Source: Amycolatopsis marina
GTDB taxonomy: Bacteria; Actinomycetota; Actinomycetes; Mycobacteriales; Pseudonocardiaceae
Assembly (NCBI RefSeq): GCF_900111885.1
Contig: NZ_FOKG01000001.1
Coordinates: 310,001-374,000, forward strand
Length of the DNA: 64,000 nt
Direction of reading: 5' to 3'
In this document: positions 25,500 to 34,811 of the stretch, one piece after another
How the letters are laid out: the number at the start of each line of letters is the position of its first letter
How positions within the stretch are numbered: the first letter of the stretch is position 1
Made by a program: the position numbers and the translations under genes
Notes under the pieces: generated by a model
The model's input: the letters and a program-made list of their open reading frames with translations, nothing else
Told to the model about the DNA's origin: nothing
The model's database searches: none

Positions 25500-25997
25500 C
25501 TACTCTGTTCCGTGTTGATTACGGGTGGTCGCCACTCGTGACTCCTCGTCAGCCGCCAGCACCGCCCGCAGGTCCTCGTTGACGGCGGCGAGCCGCTCGG
25601 CGACCACTCGCACGTCGTGTTCGTCCCATTCCCCCAGCGCCCTGCGGAAGAGTTCGAGGTGCATTCGGCGCCACCGCGCCAACTCCTGCGCACCCCGCTC
25701 GGAGACGCGGACCAGTGCCGCGCGCCCGTCCTCGGGAGCCGGCCTGCGCTCGACCAGTCCCGAACTCGTGAGCTGGGTGATCTGCCTGCTCACGACCGAG
25801 AAATCGACCATTCTGCGTCTGGCCAGTTCGGACGGGCGAACCTCGCCGCAGCGGTCCAGCTCGGCGAGCAGGGCCGCCGCGGCCGGATGCAGGCCCATAT
25901 CGGCCTGCCAGAGCTGGGTCGTCCAGGCGTGCTGGAGCTGCCCCGAGGTTCTGAGCCGCCGAATCAGCTCGAGGCTTGCGTCGTCGGCGGCGGTCAC
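25500..25997 (-). CDS. MarR-family transcriptional regulator
   Basis: 165 residues from GTG 25997, preceded by GGAGG. The winged helix-turn-helix spans R-P-S-E-L-A-R-R-R-M-V-D-F-S-V-V-S-R-Q-I-T-Q-L with the wing L-V-E-R-R-P-A-P-E-D-G-R-A (about residues 53-92), and helices at both ends form the dimer. MarR proteins repress pumps and are released by phenolic or drug ligands. It is first in a two-gene unit with the MFS exporter. A palindrome at 26052-26070, 55 bp upstream, is the likely operator. Confidence 0.92.
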   Translation of the reverse strand: MTAADDASLELIRRLRTSGQLQHAWTTQLWQADMGLHPAAAALLAELDRCGEVRPSELARRRMVDFSVVSRQITQLTSSGLVERRPAPEDGRAALVRVSERGAQELARWRRMHLELFRRALGEWDEHDVRVVAERLAAVNEDLRAVLAADEESRVATTRNQHGTE

Positions 25998-26051
25998 CAG
26001 AAACCTCCGGGCAGGATTTACTTACTTGGCCTATACAACTTTAAACCTAGT

Positions 26052-26070
26052 TAGTTGCGTATGGCAACTA
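26052..26070. promoter_or_regulatory. Probable MarR operator
   Basis: TAGTTGC-GTATG-GCAACTA, a 19-bp palindrome with 7-bp arms. A third half-site of the AGTTG/CAACT type lies about 16 bp closer to the gene (near 26036). Size and shape fit MarR sites. The rest of the region to the first globin-reductase gene holds only the short frame at 26217. Confidence 0.55.
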
Positions 26071-26216
26071 CACAGGGAGTGAGCTAAGGCACGTGATTAC
26101 CCGCTGTAGACCACCCGACCGGAGCAACCCGCGTGGACAACTCGGGCAGCGTCTACCGCACGAGCGATCGGCGACATATGTTGTGCGAGGTGCGTGATCC
26201 GAGAGGTGGAATATTC

Positions 26217-26291
26217 ATGAAGTTTCAGGGGTCAAGGTGGGTCACTGACCTGCCGATGACTGGAGAGACGGCGGCGGTCACCCGTTCGTGA
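26217..26291 (+). CDS. Candidate 24-residue short ORF
   Basis: ATG 26217 to TGA 26291, preceded by a near-ideal GAGAGGTGG seven bases from the ATG, stronger than the ribosome-binding sites of many genes here. The peptide begins M-K-F-Q-G-S-R-W and contains D-L-P-M-T-G-E-T; no family was recognised. It ends 97 bases before the first globin-reductase gene. It could be a regulatory leader, a small peptide or a chance frame. Confidence 0.4.
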   Translation: MKFQGSRWVTDLPMTGETAAVTRS

Positions 26292-26388
26292 ATAATCGGA
26301 AGCGCAAGCCTGGCACTGGGAACAACCCATCGTTCCCTGAGCCCGGACGCCGTCGAGACGTAGAGGTTGAAACCGGGACCGGAGAGTA

Positions 26389-27564
26389 ATGACAGCAGAC
26401 GCCGTCAGCCCTGTCCCCCGGTCTGCCTTGCCGCGGGAGGCGCCGCCCGCGGTGACCGCGATGGTCCAGCTGATCCGGGACACGTGGGCGATGGCGGAGC
26501 CGTACACGCCGGAGATCTCCCAGTTCTTCTACGGCATGCTCTTCACCCTCGCTCCTGCGACCCGGGACTTCTTCCCGATCAACATGGAGGTTCAGCGCGG
26601 CAGGCTGGTCCGCGCGCTGGTCCACATCGTGCAGATGGTCGACCGGCCGGACGACCTCGCCCCCTTTCTCCGGCAGCTCGGCCGGGACCACCGCAAGTTC
26701 GGGGTCATCTCCGGGCACTACGAGGCCGTCGGCACCGCGCTGCTGGCCGCGCTCAAGCGGCAATTGGGGCCGGAGTGGACCGCGCAGGTCGAACGCGCGT
26801 GGGCCGAGGCCTACACGATCATTGCCAGGGCGATGCAGGCGTCGGCCGAGTCCGATGACAACCCGCCGTTCTGGAACGCCACTGTGGCCGAACACCGGCG
26901 CCTGACCTGGGACCTCTCGCTGGTCCGGGTGGAGCCCGAGTACCCGGTGCCGTTCGAACCGGGTCAGTACATGAGCGTCGAGGTGCCACAACGGCCGCGG
27001 CTGTGGCGTTACCTTTCACCGGCCAATGCGCCACGACCGGACGGCTCGCTGGAGTTCCACGTGCGGGCCGTGGACGGCGGCTGGGTCTCGCGGGCCATCG
27101 TGAGCCACACGCAGAGCGGCGACGTCTGGCGGATCGGCCCGCCGCTCGGCCGGATGAGTGTGGACCGGGAGTCGGGTCGCGACGTCCTGATGGTCGCGGG
27201 CGGCACCGGTGTGGCACCGCTGCGCTCGATCCTCGACGACCTGGCGCAGTGGGCGGAGAACCCGAGGGTGAAGCTGTTCTACGGCGGCCAGACCCGGGAA
27301 GACCTGTACGACCTCGAACAGTTGCGGATGCTCGCCTCGACGAATCCGTGGCTCAGCGTCGTGCCTGTGGTGGAGCGCGGTGCGGGCCTGCCAGGCTGCG
27401 AGCACGGGACGTTGGCGGACGCCGTGACACGGCACGGCGCATGGCCGAACCACGACGTGCTGGTCGCGGGCTCACCGGCGATGATCCGCGCGACGGTGTC
27501 GCGAATGCTGGTCGCGGGCACGGCCCTGGACCAGATCCGCTACGACCCGTTCACAATCGACTGA
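26389..27564 (+). CDS. Globin-FAD/NAD(P) reductase fusion (flavohaemoglobin-like)
   Basis: 391 residues. The N-terminal globin domain (about 20-150) carries F-F-Y-G-M-L-F and the candidate proximal haem histidine in L-G-R-D-H-R-K-F (about 105). The reductase half has the FAD motif R-Y-L-S-P-A-N-A-P near 206, and G-G-T-G-V-A-P-L near 270 for NAD(P)H. Flavohaemoglobins detoxify nitric oxide by dioxygenation. The second paralogue downstream and the PPOX gene between them suggest a redox/NO-defence locus, although the globin half could alternatively sense oxygen. Confidence 0.9.
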   Translation: MTADAVSPVPRSALPREAPPAVTAMVQLIRDTWAMAEPYTPEISQFFYGMLFTLAPATRDFFPINMEVQRGRLVRALVHIVQMVDRPDDLAPFLRQLGRDHRKFGVISGHYEAVGTALLAALKRQLGPEWTAQVERAWAEAYTIIARAMQASAESDDNPPFWNATVAEHRRLTWDLSLVRVEPEYPVPFEPGQYMSVEVPQRPRLWRYLSPANAPRPDGSLEFHVRAVDGGWVSRAIVSHTQSGDVWRIGPPLGRMSVDRESGRDVLMVAGGTGVAPLRSILDDLAQWAENPRVKLFYGGQTREDLYDLEQLRMLASTNPWLSVVPVVERGAGLPGCEHGTLADAVTRHGAWPNHDVLVAGSPAMIRATVSRMLVAGTALDQIRYDPFTID

Positions 27565-27617
27565 GATGGCAACGCGAAGTCACCACGTGCACAAATCCTC
27601 CATCGAAGGAGATGCAC

Positions 27618-27686
27618 GCAGCGCTGAGCCTGCGAAGCGCTGCAGATAAGACAGAGTCTGAGATGGCCCGCAACCAGCGTGGGCCA
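27618..27686. terminator. Two hairpins between convergent globin-reductase and PPOX genes
   Basis: GCAGCGCT/AGCGCTGC at 27618-27625 and 27636-27643 (10-base loop), then TGGCCC/GGGCCA at 27664-27669 and 27681-27686. Both lie in the 166-bp gap between convergent stops; the rest is a C-rich tract. Confidence 0.6.
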
Positions 27687-27730
27687 CTCGACCCCCACCC
27701 CCACACCACCCCCGCACCACCCCCGCCCCC

Positions 27731-28333
27731 TCACCGACCCACCCCCGCCGCCCGATCCGCCCGCACGCCGAAGTAGTCGCCCCCCTTCCCGCGCACGTCG
27801 TCGGTGCCCCACGGCCGGTCGGTGACCACCTGCCGCATACCGGGAATGTGCTTGCGGCAGTGGACGTAGGCCTCCTCGATCTCGACCTCCACCCACAACT
27901 CGGGCCTGCGCCCGGGGCGGCTCTCCACCGGAAGCCCGCAAAACTCGGCGCGGAACTCGGCGTCGGCGACGACGCGGGCCCTGCCGTTGATGTGCAGCCC
28001 GATTCGATCGCGGAAGAAGTCGATCAGCAGGATGCCGATGTTCGGGTTCTCCCTGATGTTGCCGAGGCTCGCATGCACCCCGTTGCCGCGATATTCGGGG
28101 TAGGCGATCCGGCGCTCGTCGAGGACGTGCAGGAATCCGGGTGGCCCCGCCCGGAACGAACAATCGGCCGCGCCCGCGCCGTCGGCGGTCGCGATGAACG
28201 CCATCTCCATTCGTCCGGCGAATTCGATCATTGCCGGGTTCAGATGATCAAGTAACTGATCCCGATAGAACCGTTCGGCCCTGTCGCGCGTTCCGTACTC
28301 GCACTGCAGAAGGTACTCGCCGGTCGAATTCAT
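27731..28333 (-). CDS. Pyridoxamine 5'-phosphate oxidase (PPOX)-fold protein
   Basis: 200 residues from ATG 28333; a GTG at 28351 is also possible. The split-barrel flavin-binding fold is indicated by E-M-A-F-I-A-T-A-D-G-A-G-A-A-D-C-S-F-R-A-G near residue 40 and N-P-N-I-G-I-L-L-I-D-F near 95, with I-N-G-R-A-R-V-V following. Family members bind FMN, F420 or haem and reduce or oxidise small molecules. It is divergent from the second globin-reductase gene. It is annotated to the fold only; the substrate and cofactor are unknown. Confidence 0.85.
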   Translation of the reverse strand: MNSTGEYLLQCEYGTRDRAERFYRDQLLDHLNPAMIEFAGRMEMAFIATADGAGAADCSFRAGPPGFLHVLDERRIAYPEYRGNGVHASLGNIRENPNIGILLIDFFRDRIGLHINGRARVVADAEFRAEFCGLPVESRPGRRPELWVEVEIEEAYVHCRKHIPGMRQVVTDRPWGTDDVRGKGGDYFGVRADRAAGVGR

Positions 28334-28372
28334 AACCGCCGACCATGGCACACACGTCGAAGACCAGGTACC

Positions 28373-28470
28373 GCAGGATGTCGCATCGCCGCGCGAAACT
28401 CTCCGGAATCACCGTGCAACACGACGTATCCGGCTTGCTCCGTTCGAGGCAAACACACTCGACATCCTGC
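28373..28470. promoter_or_regulatory. Spaced inverted repeat in divergent promoter region
   Basis: GCAGGATGTCG (28373-28383) and its exact complement CGACATCCTGC (28460-28470), 76 bases apart, in the 233-bp gap between the divergent PPOX and globin-reductase genes. It could be a pair of operator half-sites joined by looping, or a long-range RNA stem. No known regulator motif was recognised. Confidence 0.4.
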
Positions 28471-28566
28471 CGCGCTGGTGAATTCGGTTTAGAGTCGGGT
28501 CTGCCGGGGTCGCTGACGACAGAAGATCCAGATCCGTGTCGGGGAATTGGAGATCGCGTACCACCG

Positions 28567-29736
28567 ATGAGCGTCAATCCCGTTCATTCCGTGCGGCCAC
28601 CTGAACACGTTCCGCCGAGCAAGGATGGTTCCGGCGAAACGGTCAGGTTGATCCGCGAAAGTTTTGCCGAGGTTGAATCGCAGGCCGAGCAGTTGTCCCA
28701 GTACTTCTACGGCGCACTTTTCAGTATCGCTCCGGACACTCGCGACCTCTTTCCGATCAACATGTCCGCCCAGCGAAGCAGGCTGCTGCGCGCACTGGTC
28801 CACATCGTGCAGTTGGTGGACCGGCCCGAAGAACTGGCGCCGTTCCTGCACCAACTCGACCGCGACCATCGCAAGTTCGACGTACTGGCCAGGCACTACA
28901 ACGCCGTCGGCAGCGCGCTGCTGGCCGCACTCAGGCGGCACCTCAAGGAAAAGTGGACACCCGAGGTCGAACGGGCGTGGACCGACGCCTTTGCCATCGT
29001 GTCGAGGAACATGCAGGAGGCCGCGGCGGCGGAAAGCGGCCGAGCGTGGTGGTACGCGCAGGTCGTCGACCATCACAGACCGACCAGGGACATCGCGGTC
29101 GTGACGGTACGTCCGGAACATCCGGTGCCGTACCGGGCGGGCAACCACCTCAGCGTCGAAATCCCGCAGCGCCCCCGGCTGTGGCGCTACCTATCCCCGG
29201 CGAACGCCCCGCGTCAGGACGGCACGATCGAATTCCACGTGCGCAGCGTCGAGGGCGGGTGGGTGTCCAGGGCGATCGTCAACCACGCCCGCGCCGGCGA
29301 CACATGGCGGCTCGGTCCAGCGCTCGGCACCCTCGCCGTGCACCAGTCCTCGGGCCGGGACCTGCTCCTGATCGGCGGCGGCACCGGGCTTTCCCCGCTC
29401 CGCGCCATGCTGGAGGACCTGTCCGGGTGGACACACAGCAGGCAGGTGCGTCTGCTCTTCGGCGGACGCACCAAGGATGACCTGTACTGCCTCGCCGAAC
29501 TGCGGGAGTTCTGCGCGGTCAACCCGTGGCTGACGGTGACACCCGTGACGGAGCAGGGGAAGGTGCCCGGCGGTGAGCAGGGCACGCTCGCCGGGGTCGC
29601 GGCCGTCCGCGATGCCTGGAACGAGCACGACGTCCTGGTCTCCGGCTCGCCCGGCATGATTCGCGCGACCGTCGCCCGCCTGCTGTCCATCGGCATTCCG
29701 AGCGCGCGGATCACCTACGACCCCTTCACACACTGA
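28567..29736 (+). CDS. Second globin-FAD/NAD(P) reductase fusion
   Basis: 389 residues from ATG 28567; a longer open frame upstream crosses the promoter region. Domain order and motifs repeat those of the paralogue at 26389: globin with L-D-R-D-H-R-K-F near 102, F-P-I-N-M-S-A-Q-R-S-R-L-L-R-A-L-V-H-I-V-Q, then W-R-Y-L-S-P-A-N-A-P near 205 and G-G-G-T-G-L-S-P-L near 270. The close similarity points to duplication with later divergence. The promoter regions differ, so they may respond to different signals. Confidence 0.9.
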   Translation: MSVNPVHSVRPPEHVPPSKDGSGETVRLIRESFAEVESQAEQLSQYFYGALFSIAPDTRDLFPINMSAQRSRLLRALVHIVQLVDRPEELAPFLHQLDRDHRKFDVLARHYNAVGSALLAALRRHLKEKWTPEVERAWTDAFAIVSRNMQEAAAAESGRAWWYAQVVDHHRPTRDIAVVTVRPEHPVPYRAGNHLSVEIPQRPRLWRYLSPANAPRQDGTIEFHVRSVEGGWVSRAIVNHARAGDTWRLGPALGTLAVHQSSGRDLLLIGGGTGLSPLRAMLEDLSGWTHSRQVRLLFGGRTKDDLYCLAELREFCAVNPWLTVTPVTEQGKVPGGEQGTLAGVAAVRDAWNEHDVLVSGSPGMIRATVARLLSIGIPSARITYDPFTH

Positions 29737-29781
29737 CAACGATGGGATCCGGCGCACCGTCGCTGAACCTGGCCGGAGAAC

Positions 29782-29795
29782 CTACCGAGCGGTAG
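29782..29795. promoter_or_regulatory. TetR-type operator palindrome before dienelactone hydrolase
   Basis: CTACCG-AG-CGGTAG, centred 17 bp upstream of the ATG at 29806. Its core TACCGAGCGGTA is the reverse complement of the core at 8937-8948 upstream of the molybdopterin oxidoreductase, so one TetR-like regulator could control both. Confidence 0.55.
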
Positions 29796-29805
29796 TCTCC
29801 GCCGT

Positions 29806-30504
29806 ATGCAGACCCGGATTCCCGTCGCTGACGGTGCGATCGACGGTTACCTCGCCGTGTCGGACGCGGCGGGGGACGCGCCCCGGCCTGGTGTCGTCAT
29901 CGTGCACGACGCCCTCGGCATCGGCCAGGACATCCGCGATATCGCCGACCGATTCGCCGGGGCCGGCTACCTCGCGATGGTTCCCGACCTGTACTCGAGG
30001 GGCGGGCGGCTGCGATGCATCAAGACCGTCTTCAGCGAAATGCTGGCCGGACGCGGACGGGCCTACGACGACCTCGAGTCGGCACGACAGGTGCTCGCCG
30101 CGCGTGCGGACTGCACCGGCAAGGTCGGTGTCGTCGGCTTCTGCATGGGCGGCGGGTTCGCGCTCGTGGCCGCGGCGGGCGAGTTCGACGCCTCCGCGCC
30201 CTACTACGGAATGCTGCCGAAGGACATGTCCGTTCTCGATGGTGCCTGTCCGATCGTGGCAAGCTTCGGCAAGCAGGATCCGACGCTGCGCGGCGCTGCC
30301 GAGAAGCTGGCGTCGGCGCTGACCGAACGCGACATTCCACACGACGTCAAGGAGTACCCGGACGCCGGCCACAGCTTCGCCAACCGGCTACCGCTCGGAC
30401 CGCTGAACCGGCTCGCCAAGGTCGCCGGGTTCGGATACCACCACGAGTCCAGTGAGGACGCGTGGCGTAGAGTACTCGCCTTCTTCGGCACACACCTGGC
30501 ATAA
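29806..30504 (+). CDS. Dienelactone hydrolase family protein
   Basis: 232 residues, alpha/beta hydrolase fold. The nucleophile Cys lies in G-F-C-M-G-G-G near residue 108. The acid is probably in F-G-K-Q-D-P near 152, and the base is the His of D-A-G-H-S-F near 188. H-D-A-L-G-I-G near residue 34 forms the oxyanion region. Dienelactone hydrolases open lactone rings in aromatic degradation; many bacterial members act on other esters. No catabolic partner genes lie beside it, so the substrate is unknown. Confidence 0.9.
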   Translation: MQTRIPVADGAIDGYLAVSDAAGDAPRPGVVIVHDALGIGQDIRDIADRFAGAGYLAMVPDLYSRGGRLRCIKTVFSEMLAGRGRAYDDLESARQVLAARADCTGKVGVVGFCMGGGFALVAAAGEFDASAPYYGMLPKDMSVLDGACPIVASFGKQDPTLRGAAEKLASALTERDIPHDVKEYPDAGHSFANRLPLGPLNRLAKVAGFGYHHESSEDAWRRVLAFFGTHLA

Positions 30505-30579
30505 CAGCGCATTCGGCGCCGAAATCTTTACCACAAGATGGCCAACTTCAGCCCTCTGGTAGCAACACGCGGTCAGTCG

Positions 30580-30609
30580 TTGACAGCGTGTGGGCCCCAC
30601 AGTTAACTT
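30580..30609 (+). promoter_or_regulatory. Sigma-70-type promoter for the BCCT transporter gene
   Basis: TTGACA (30580-30585), an 18-base spacer, TAACTT (30604-30609), with the start codon 31 bases further on. It fits the actinobacterial housekeeping consensus. ACACGC/GCGTGT half-sites overlap the -35 region and could serve a regulator. Confidence 0.55.
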
Positions 30610-30639
30610 CCCGGGGCCAAACGGAGGGAGAAACTGGGG

Positions 30640-32343
30640 ATGCTGGATAAGCTACAACGGGCATTGGGGTTGAAGACCAATCCGGCCATCTTCTTCACCT
30701 CCGCCGGGCTCACGTTCATCTTCGTCGCGGTGTCGATCCTGTTCACCGACGGCGTCGACACCGCGTTCCGGTCCGCATCGGACGCGATCAAGTCGAACCT
30801 GGGATGGCTGTACATCCTCGGCGTGACGTCGTTTCTCATCTTCCTGATCTGGATCGCCGCGAGCCGGTACGGCCATGTACGACTCGGCGGCAAGGAAGCT
30901 CGGCCCGAGTACAGCAACGTGACCTGGTTCGGCATGCTGTTCGCCGCGGGAATCGGCACGATCCTGATGTTCTGGGGCGTCGCCGAACCCATCAACCACT
31001 TCGCGAACCCGCCGCTCAGCGGTGTGAACAGCGAGGTGGGAACGCTCGGCGAAGGGGCGATGACGCAACCCGAGTTCGCCGACAGTCTCAGCGGCATCGC
31101 CGTGGCGCCGGGTTCAGCGGCGCCGTTGAGCGAGCAGGCGGCCAGCGAGGCAATGGGCTTCACGCTCTATCACTTCGGGTTGCACACGTGGGCGATCTTC
31201 ACCTTGCCCGCACTGGCGTTCGCCTACTTCGCCTACCGCAGGGGCCTGCCCTTCCGGGTGAGCTCGATCTTCCACCCGCTGCTCGGTGACCGGATCAACG
31301 GGCCGATCGGCAAGGCGATCGACATCGCGGCGGTCATCGGCACGATCTTCGGCGTCGCGGTGTCCATCGGGCTCGGGACGTTGCAGATCAACAGTGGTCT
31401 GAACGGGCTCTTCGGCATCGAGATCGGCGCAGCCGCCCAGATCTCCATCATCGCGGTCGTCACCGTGATCGCGACCATCTCGGTCGTTCTCGGCCTGGAC
31501 AAGGGCATCAAGTGGCTGTCCAACATCAACATCTGGATGGCGGTCGGCCTGCTCCTGTTCATCCTGTTAGCCGGGTCCACGATCTACCTGCTCCGCGGCG
31601 TGATCGAGACGACCGGGATCTACCTCAGCCACCTCATTCCGCTGTCGTTCTGGAACGACACCCTGCCCGCTGACGAATGGGGCTGGCAGGGCGGCTGGAC
31701 CGTCTTCTACTGGGCGTGGACGATCACCTGGGCACCCTTCGTCGGGATCTTCGTGGCCCGCATCTCGAAGGGCCGGACGATCCGGCAGTTCGTGATCGGC
31801 GTACTCGGCGCGCCGACCGCCTTTAGCATCATCTGGTTCAGCATTTTCGGTCTTTCCGCGATCAACATCGAGTGGGACGACCCGGGCTCACTCGTCGGAC
31901 CGGTCGTTCAGGAAGGTGACACCGCGGCCGCGCTGTTCGCCTTCTTGCAGCACTTCCCCGCGACCGAGTTCCTCATGGCGATGGCAGTGCTGATCGTGGT
32001 CATCTTCTTCACCACCTCGTCGGACTCGGCATCGCTGGTGGTGGACATGTTGACCTCTGGGAACACCCTCAACCCGCCCGTGCGTCAGCGCGTGTTCTGG
32101 GCACTGACCGAGGGTGTCGTGGCGGCGACGCTGATCGCGGCGACCGGGCAGGAAGCGTTGCAGGCGCTGGAACAGGTCATCACGGTGCTCGGGCTACCGT
32201 TCTTCCTCATCGCGTTCCTGACGATGTACTGCCTGGTTCGGGCGCTGCGGCAGGATGTGACCGAGGACGAACTCCTGCCGCCACGTCGAGCCGCGAAGCG
32301 GCGCCTGCGGGAAAAGGAACCGACCAGTTCGGAACCCAGCTAG
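30640..32343 (+). CDS. BCCT-family transporter (betaine/carnitine/choline)
   Basis: 567 residues with 12 predicted helices. N-V-T-W-F-G-M-L-F-A-A-G-I-G-T-I-L-M-F-W-G-V-A-E-P is the conserved entry of the family, and the W-A-W-T-I-T-W-A-P-F-V-G-I-F-V-A-R-I-S-K-G-R-T segment near residue 355 is its signature. Such proteins import trimethylammonium compounds with sodium or protons, often as osmoprotectants. A basic tail of about 45 residues may sense osmotic stress, as in BetP. GGAGGGAG precedes the ATG. Confidence 0.95.
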   Translation: MLDKLQRALGLKTNPAIFFTSAGLTFIFVAVSILFTDGVDTAFRSASDAIKSNLGWLYILGVTSFLIFLIWIAASRYGHVRLGGKEARPEYSNVTWFGMLFAAGIGTILMFWGVAEPINHFANPPLSGVNSEVGTLGEGAMTQPEFADSLSGIAVAPGSAAPLSEQAASEAMGFTLYHFGLHTWAIFTLPALAFAYFAYRRGLPFRVSSIFHPLLGDRINGPIGKAIDIAAVIGTIFGVAVSIGLGTLQINSGLNGLFGIEIGAAAQISIIAVVTVIATISVVLGLDKGIKWLSNINIWMAVGLLLFILLAGSTIYLLRGVIETTGIYLSHLIPLSFWNDTLPADEWGWQGGWTVFYWAWTITWAPFVGIFVARISKGRTIRQFVIGVLGAPTAFSIIWFSIFGLSAINIEWDDPGSLVGPVVQEGDTAAALFAFLQHFPATEFLMAMAVLIVVIFFTTSSDSASLVVDMLTSGNTLNPPVRQRVFWALTEGVVAATLIAATGQEALQALEQVITVLGLPFFLIAFLTMYCLVRALRQDVTEDELLPPRRAAKRRLREKEPTSSEPS

Positions 32344-32349
32344 CGAACT

Positions 32350-32405
32350 TTCGACGACGAGTTCCCGCCGGACGGCATCACAACCGGCGGGAACTCGTCG
32401 TCGAA
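32350..32405. terminator. Bidirectional hairpin between BCCT and hspR genes
   Basis: Perfect 22-bp inverted repeat (32350-32371 and 32384-32405) with a 12-base loop, 6 bases after the BCCT stop and 16 bases from the hspR stop. It is the longest perfect stem found in the window and a very strong terminator candidate for both convergent units. Confidence 0.9.
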
Positions 32406-32421
32406 TTTCGTGGAGGGTCGG

Positions 32422-32870
32422 TCAGCGGCGGTCGCGCGGCTTCCACACAACGAGCGCCGAACGCTGGCGCACGGGCACGAGATCCTTGCGGTAGGAGGCA
32501 TGGACCGCTGCGGCGGCCTGTTCGGCCGCGGCGTATGCCGCCGACAGCTCCTCGGTCAGTTCGGACATCCGGGCACGCAGGGCGTCGACCTGGTTCTCCA
32601 GTTCGATGATCCGCTTGATCCCGGCAAGGTTGACACCGTCCTCCTGGGACAGCCGCTGCACCTCGCGCAGCATCGCGATGTCCCGCATCGAGTACCGCCG
32701 CCCTCCGCCGGACGTTCGGCCCGGCGAAACAAGGCCGAGCCGGTCGTACGAGCGGAGGGTCTGCGCGTGCAGTCCCGACAACTGCGCGGCCACCGAGATC
32801 ACGAAAACCGGCGTGTCCTCGTCAGCACCGTGCGGTAGCCCACCCTGCGGTCCGGATCCGAACATCGACA

Positions 32871-32871
<1 letters not shown>
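32422..32871 (-). CDS. hspR: Heat-shock repressor HspR (MerR family)
   Basis: 149 residues from ATG 32871, which shares one base with the dnaJ stop (TGATG); ATG 32865 is an alternative with a better-spaced AGGAG. The MerR helix-turn-helix V-F-V-I-S-V-A-A-Q-L-S-G-L-H-A-Q-T-L-R-S-Y-D-R-L-G-L-V is at about 22-48, with the wing R-R-Y-S-M-R-D. A coiled coil follows and ends in a Lys/Arg-rich tail. HspR binds HAIR sites and uses DnaK as co-repressor. HAIR sites lie upstream of dnaK and clpB in this window. Confidence 0.94.
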
Positions 32872-34058
<1,187 letters not shown>

Positions 34059-34079
34059 CGGGCGTCCCCTCCTTTCCGC

Positions 34080-34811
34080 TTACTGCTGTTGATTCTCATT
34101 CGACGGCTGCTCGGCCGTCCCGTCCACGGGCAACTCGCCCTCGACAGGGGGATCGATCGGCGTCTCGGCCACGGCCGGCTCGTGGTCGGTGACACCGACC
34201 AGAGCCGCACGCAACACCCGGTCGCCGAACTTGTAGCCACGGCGGAGCACCGTGGTCACGGTCGGCCCGGCCACGTCCGGTGACGTGCTGTGCTGCACCG
34301 CCTCGTGCACGCTCGGATCGAAGGGCTCACCCTCGGAACCGAACGACTCGAGACCGGCTCGCTCCAGGCTGCTGATCAGCTTGTCGCCGACCGCCTTGAA
34401 CGCACCGGTGAGGTCGCCGTGTGACTCGGCGCGCTCCAGGTCGTCCAGCAACGGGAGCAGGTCGCCGACCAGCGTGGCCTTGGCCCCGGTGAGCACGGCT
34501 TCCCGGTCCCGCTCCACCCGCTTGCGGTAGTTGGCGTACTCCGCCTGGATCCGCTGCAGGTCGGCGGTGCGCTCGGCCAGCTGCTGCTCGACGTCGGAGG
34601 CCGGAGCCACCGACTCATCCACTGTGGACTCTCCAGCGCCGGGGCCAGTGGACGGCCCGCCGGTGCCCATTGCCGCGGGCACCTCCTGGGCTTCCTCCAC
34701 GACCGGCTGCGTGCGCAGTTCGCCGGTCTCCGGGTCGATCTTGCGTCGATCCCGCACGACCACCGGCTCCTGGAAGTCCTGCTGCTCGGTGTCCTCGTGC
34801 TTCGGAGTCAC
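34080..34811 (-). CDS. grpE: Nucleotide exchange factor GrpE
   Basis: 243 residues, starting at a GTG that overlaps the dnaK stop by 4 bases. It has a long acidic disordered N-terminus (about 1-70), a helix with [25 protein letters not shown] (the dimer coiled coil), and the beta-domain motif [10 protein letters not shown] near 165. It exchanges ADP on DnaK. It is longer than E. coli GrpE because of the extended termini, common in actinobacteria. Confidence 0.95.
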   Translation of the reverse strand: MTPKHEDTEQQDFQEPVVVRDRRKIDPETGELRTQPVVEEAQEVPAAMGTGGPSTGPGAGESTVDESVAPASDVEQQLAERTADLQRIQAEYANYRKRVERDREAVLTGAKATLVGDLLPLLDDLERAESHGDLTGAFKAVGDKLISSLERAGLESFGSEGEPFDPSVHEAVQHSTSPDVAGPTVTTVLRRGYKFGDRVLRAALVGVTDHEPAVAETPIDPPVEGELPVDGTAEQPSNENQQQ

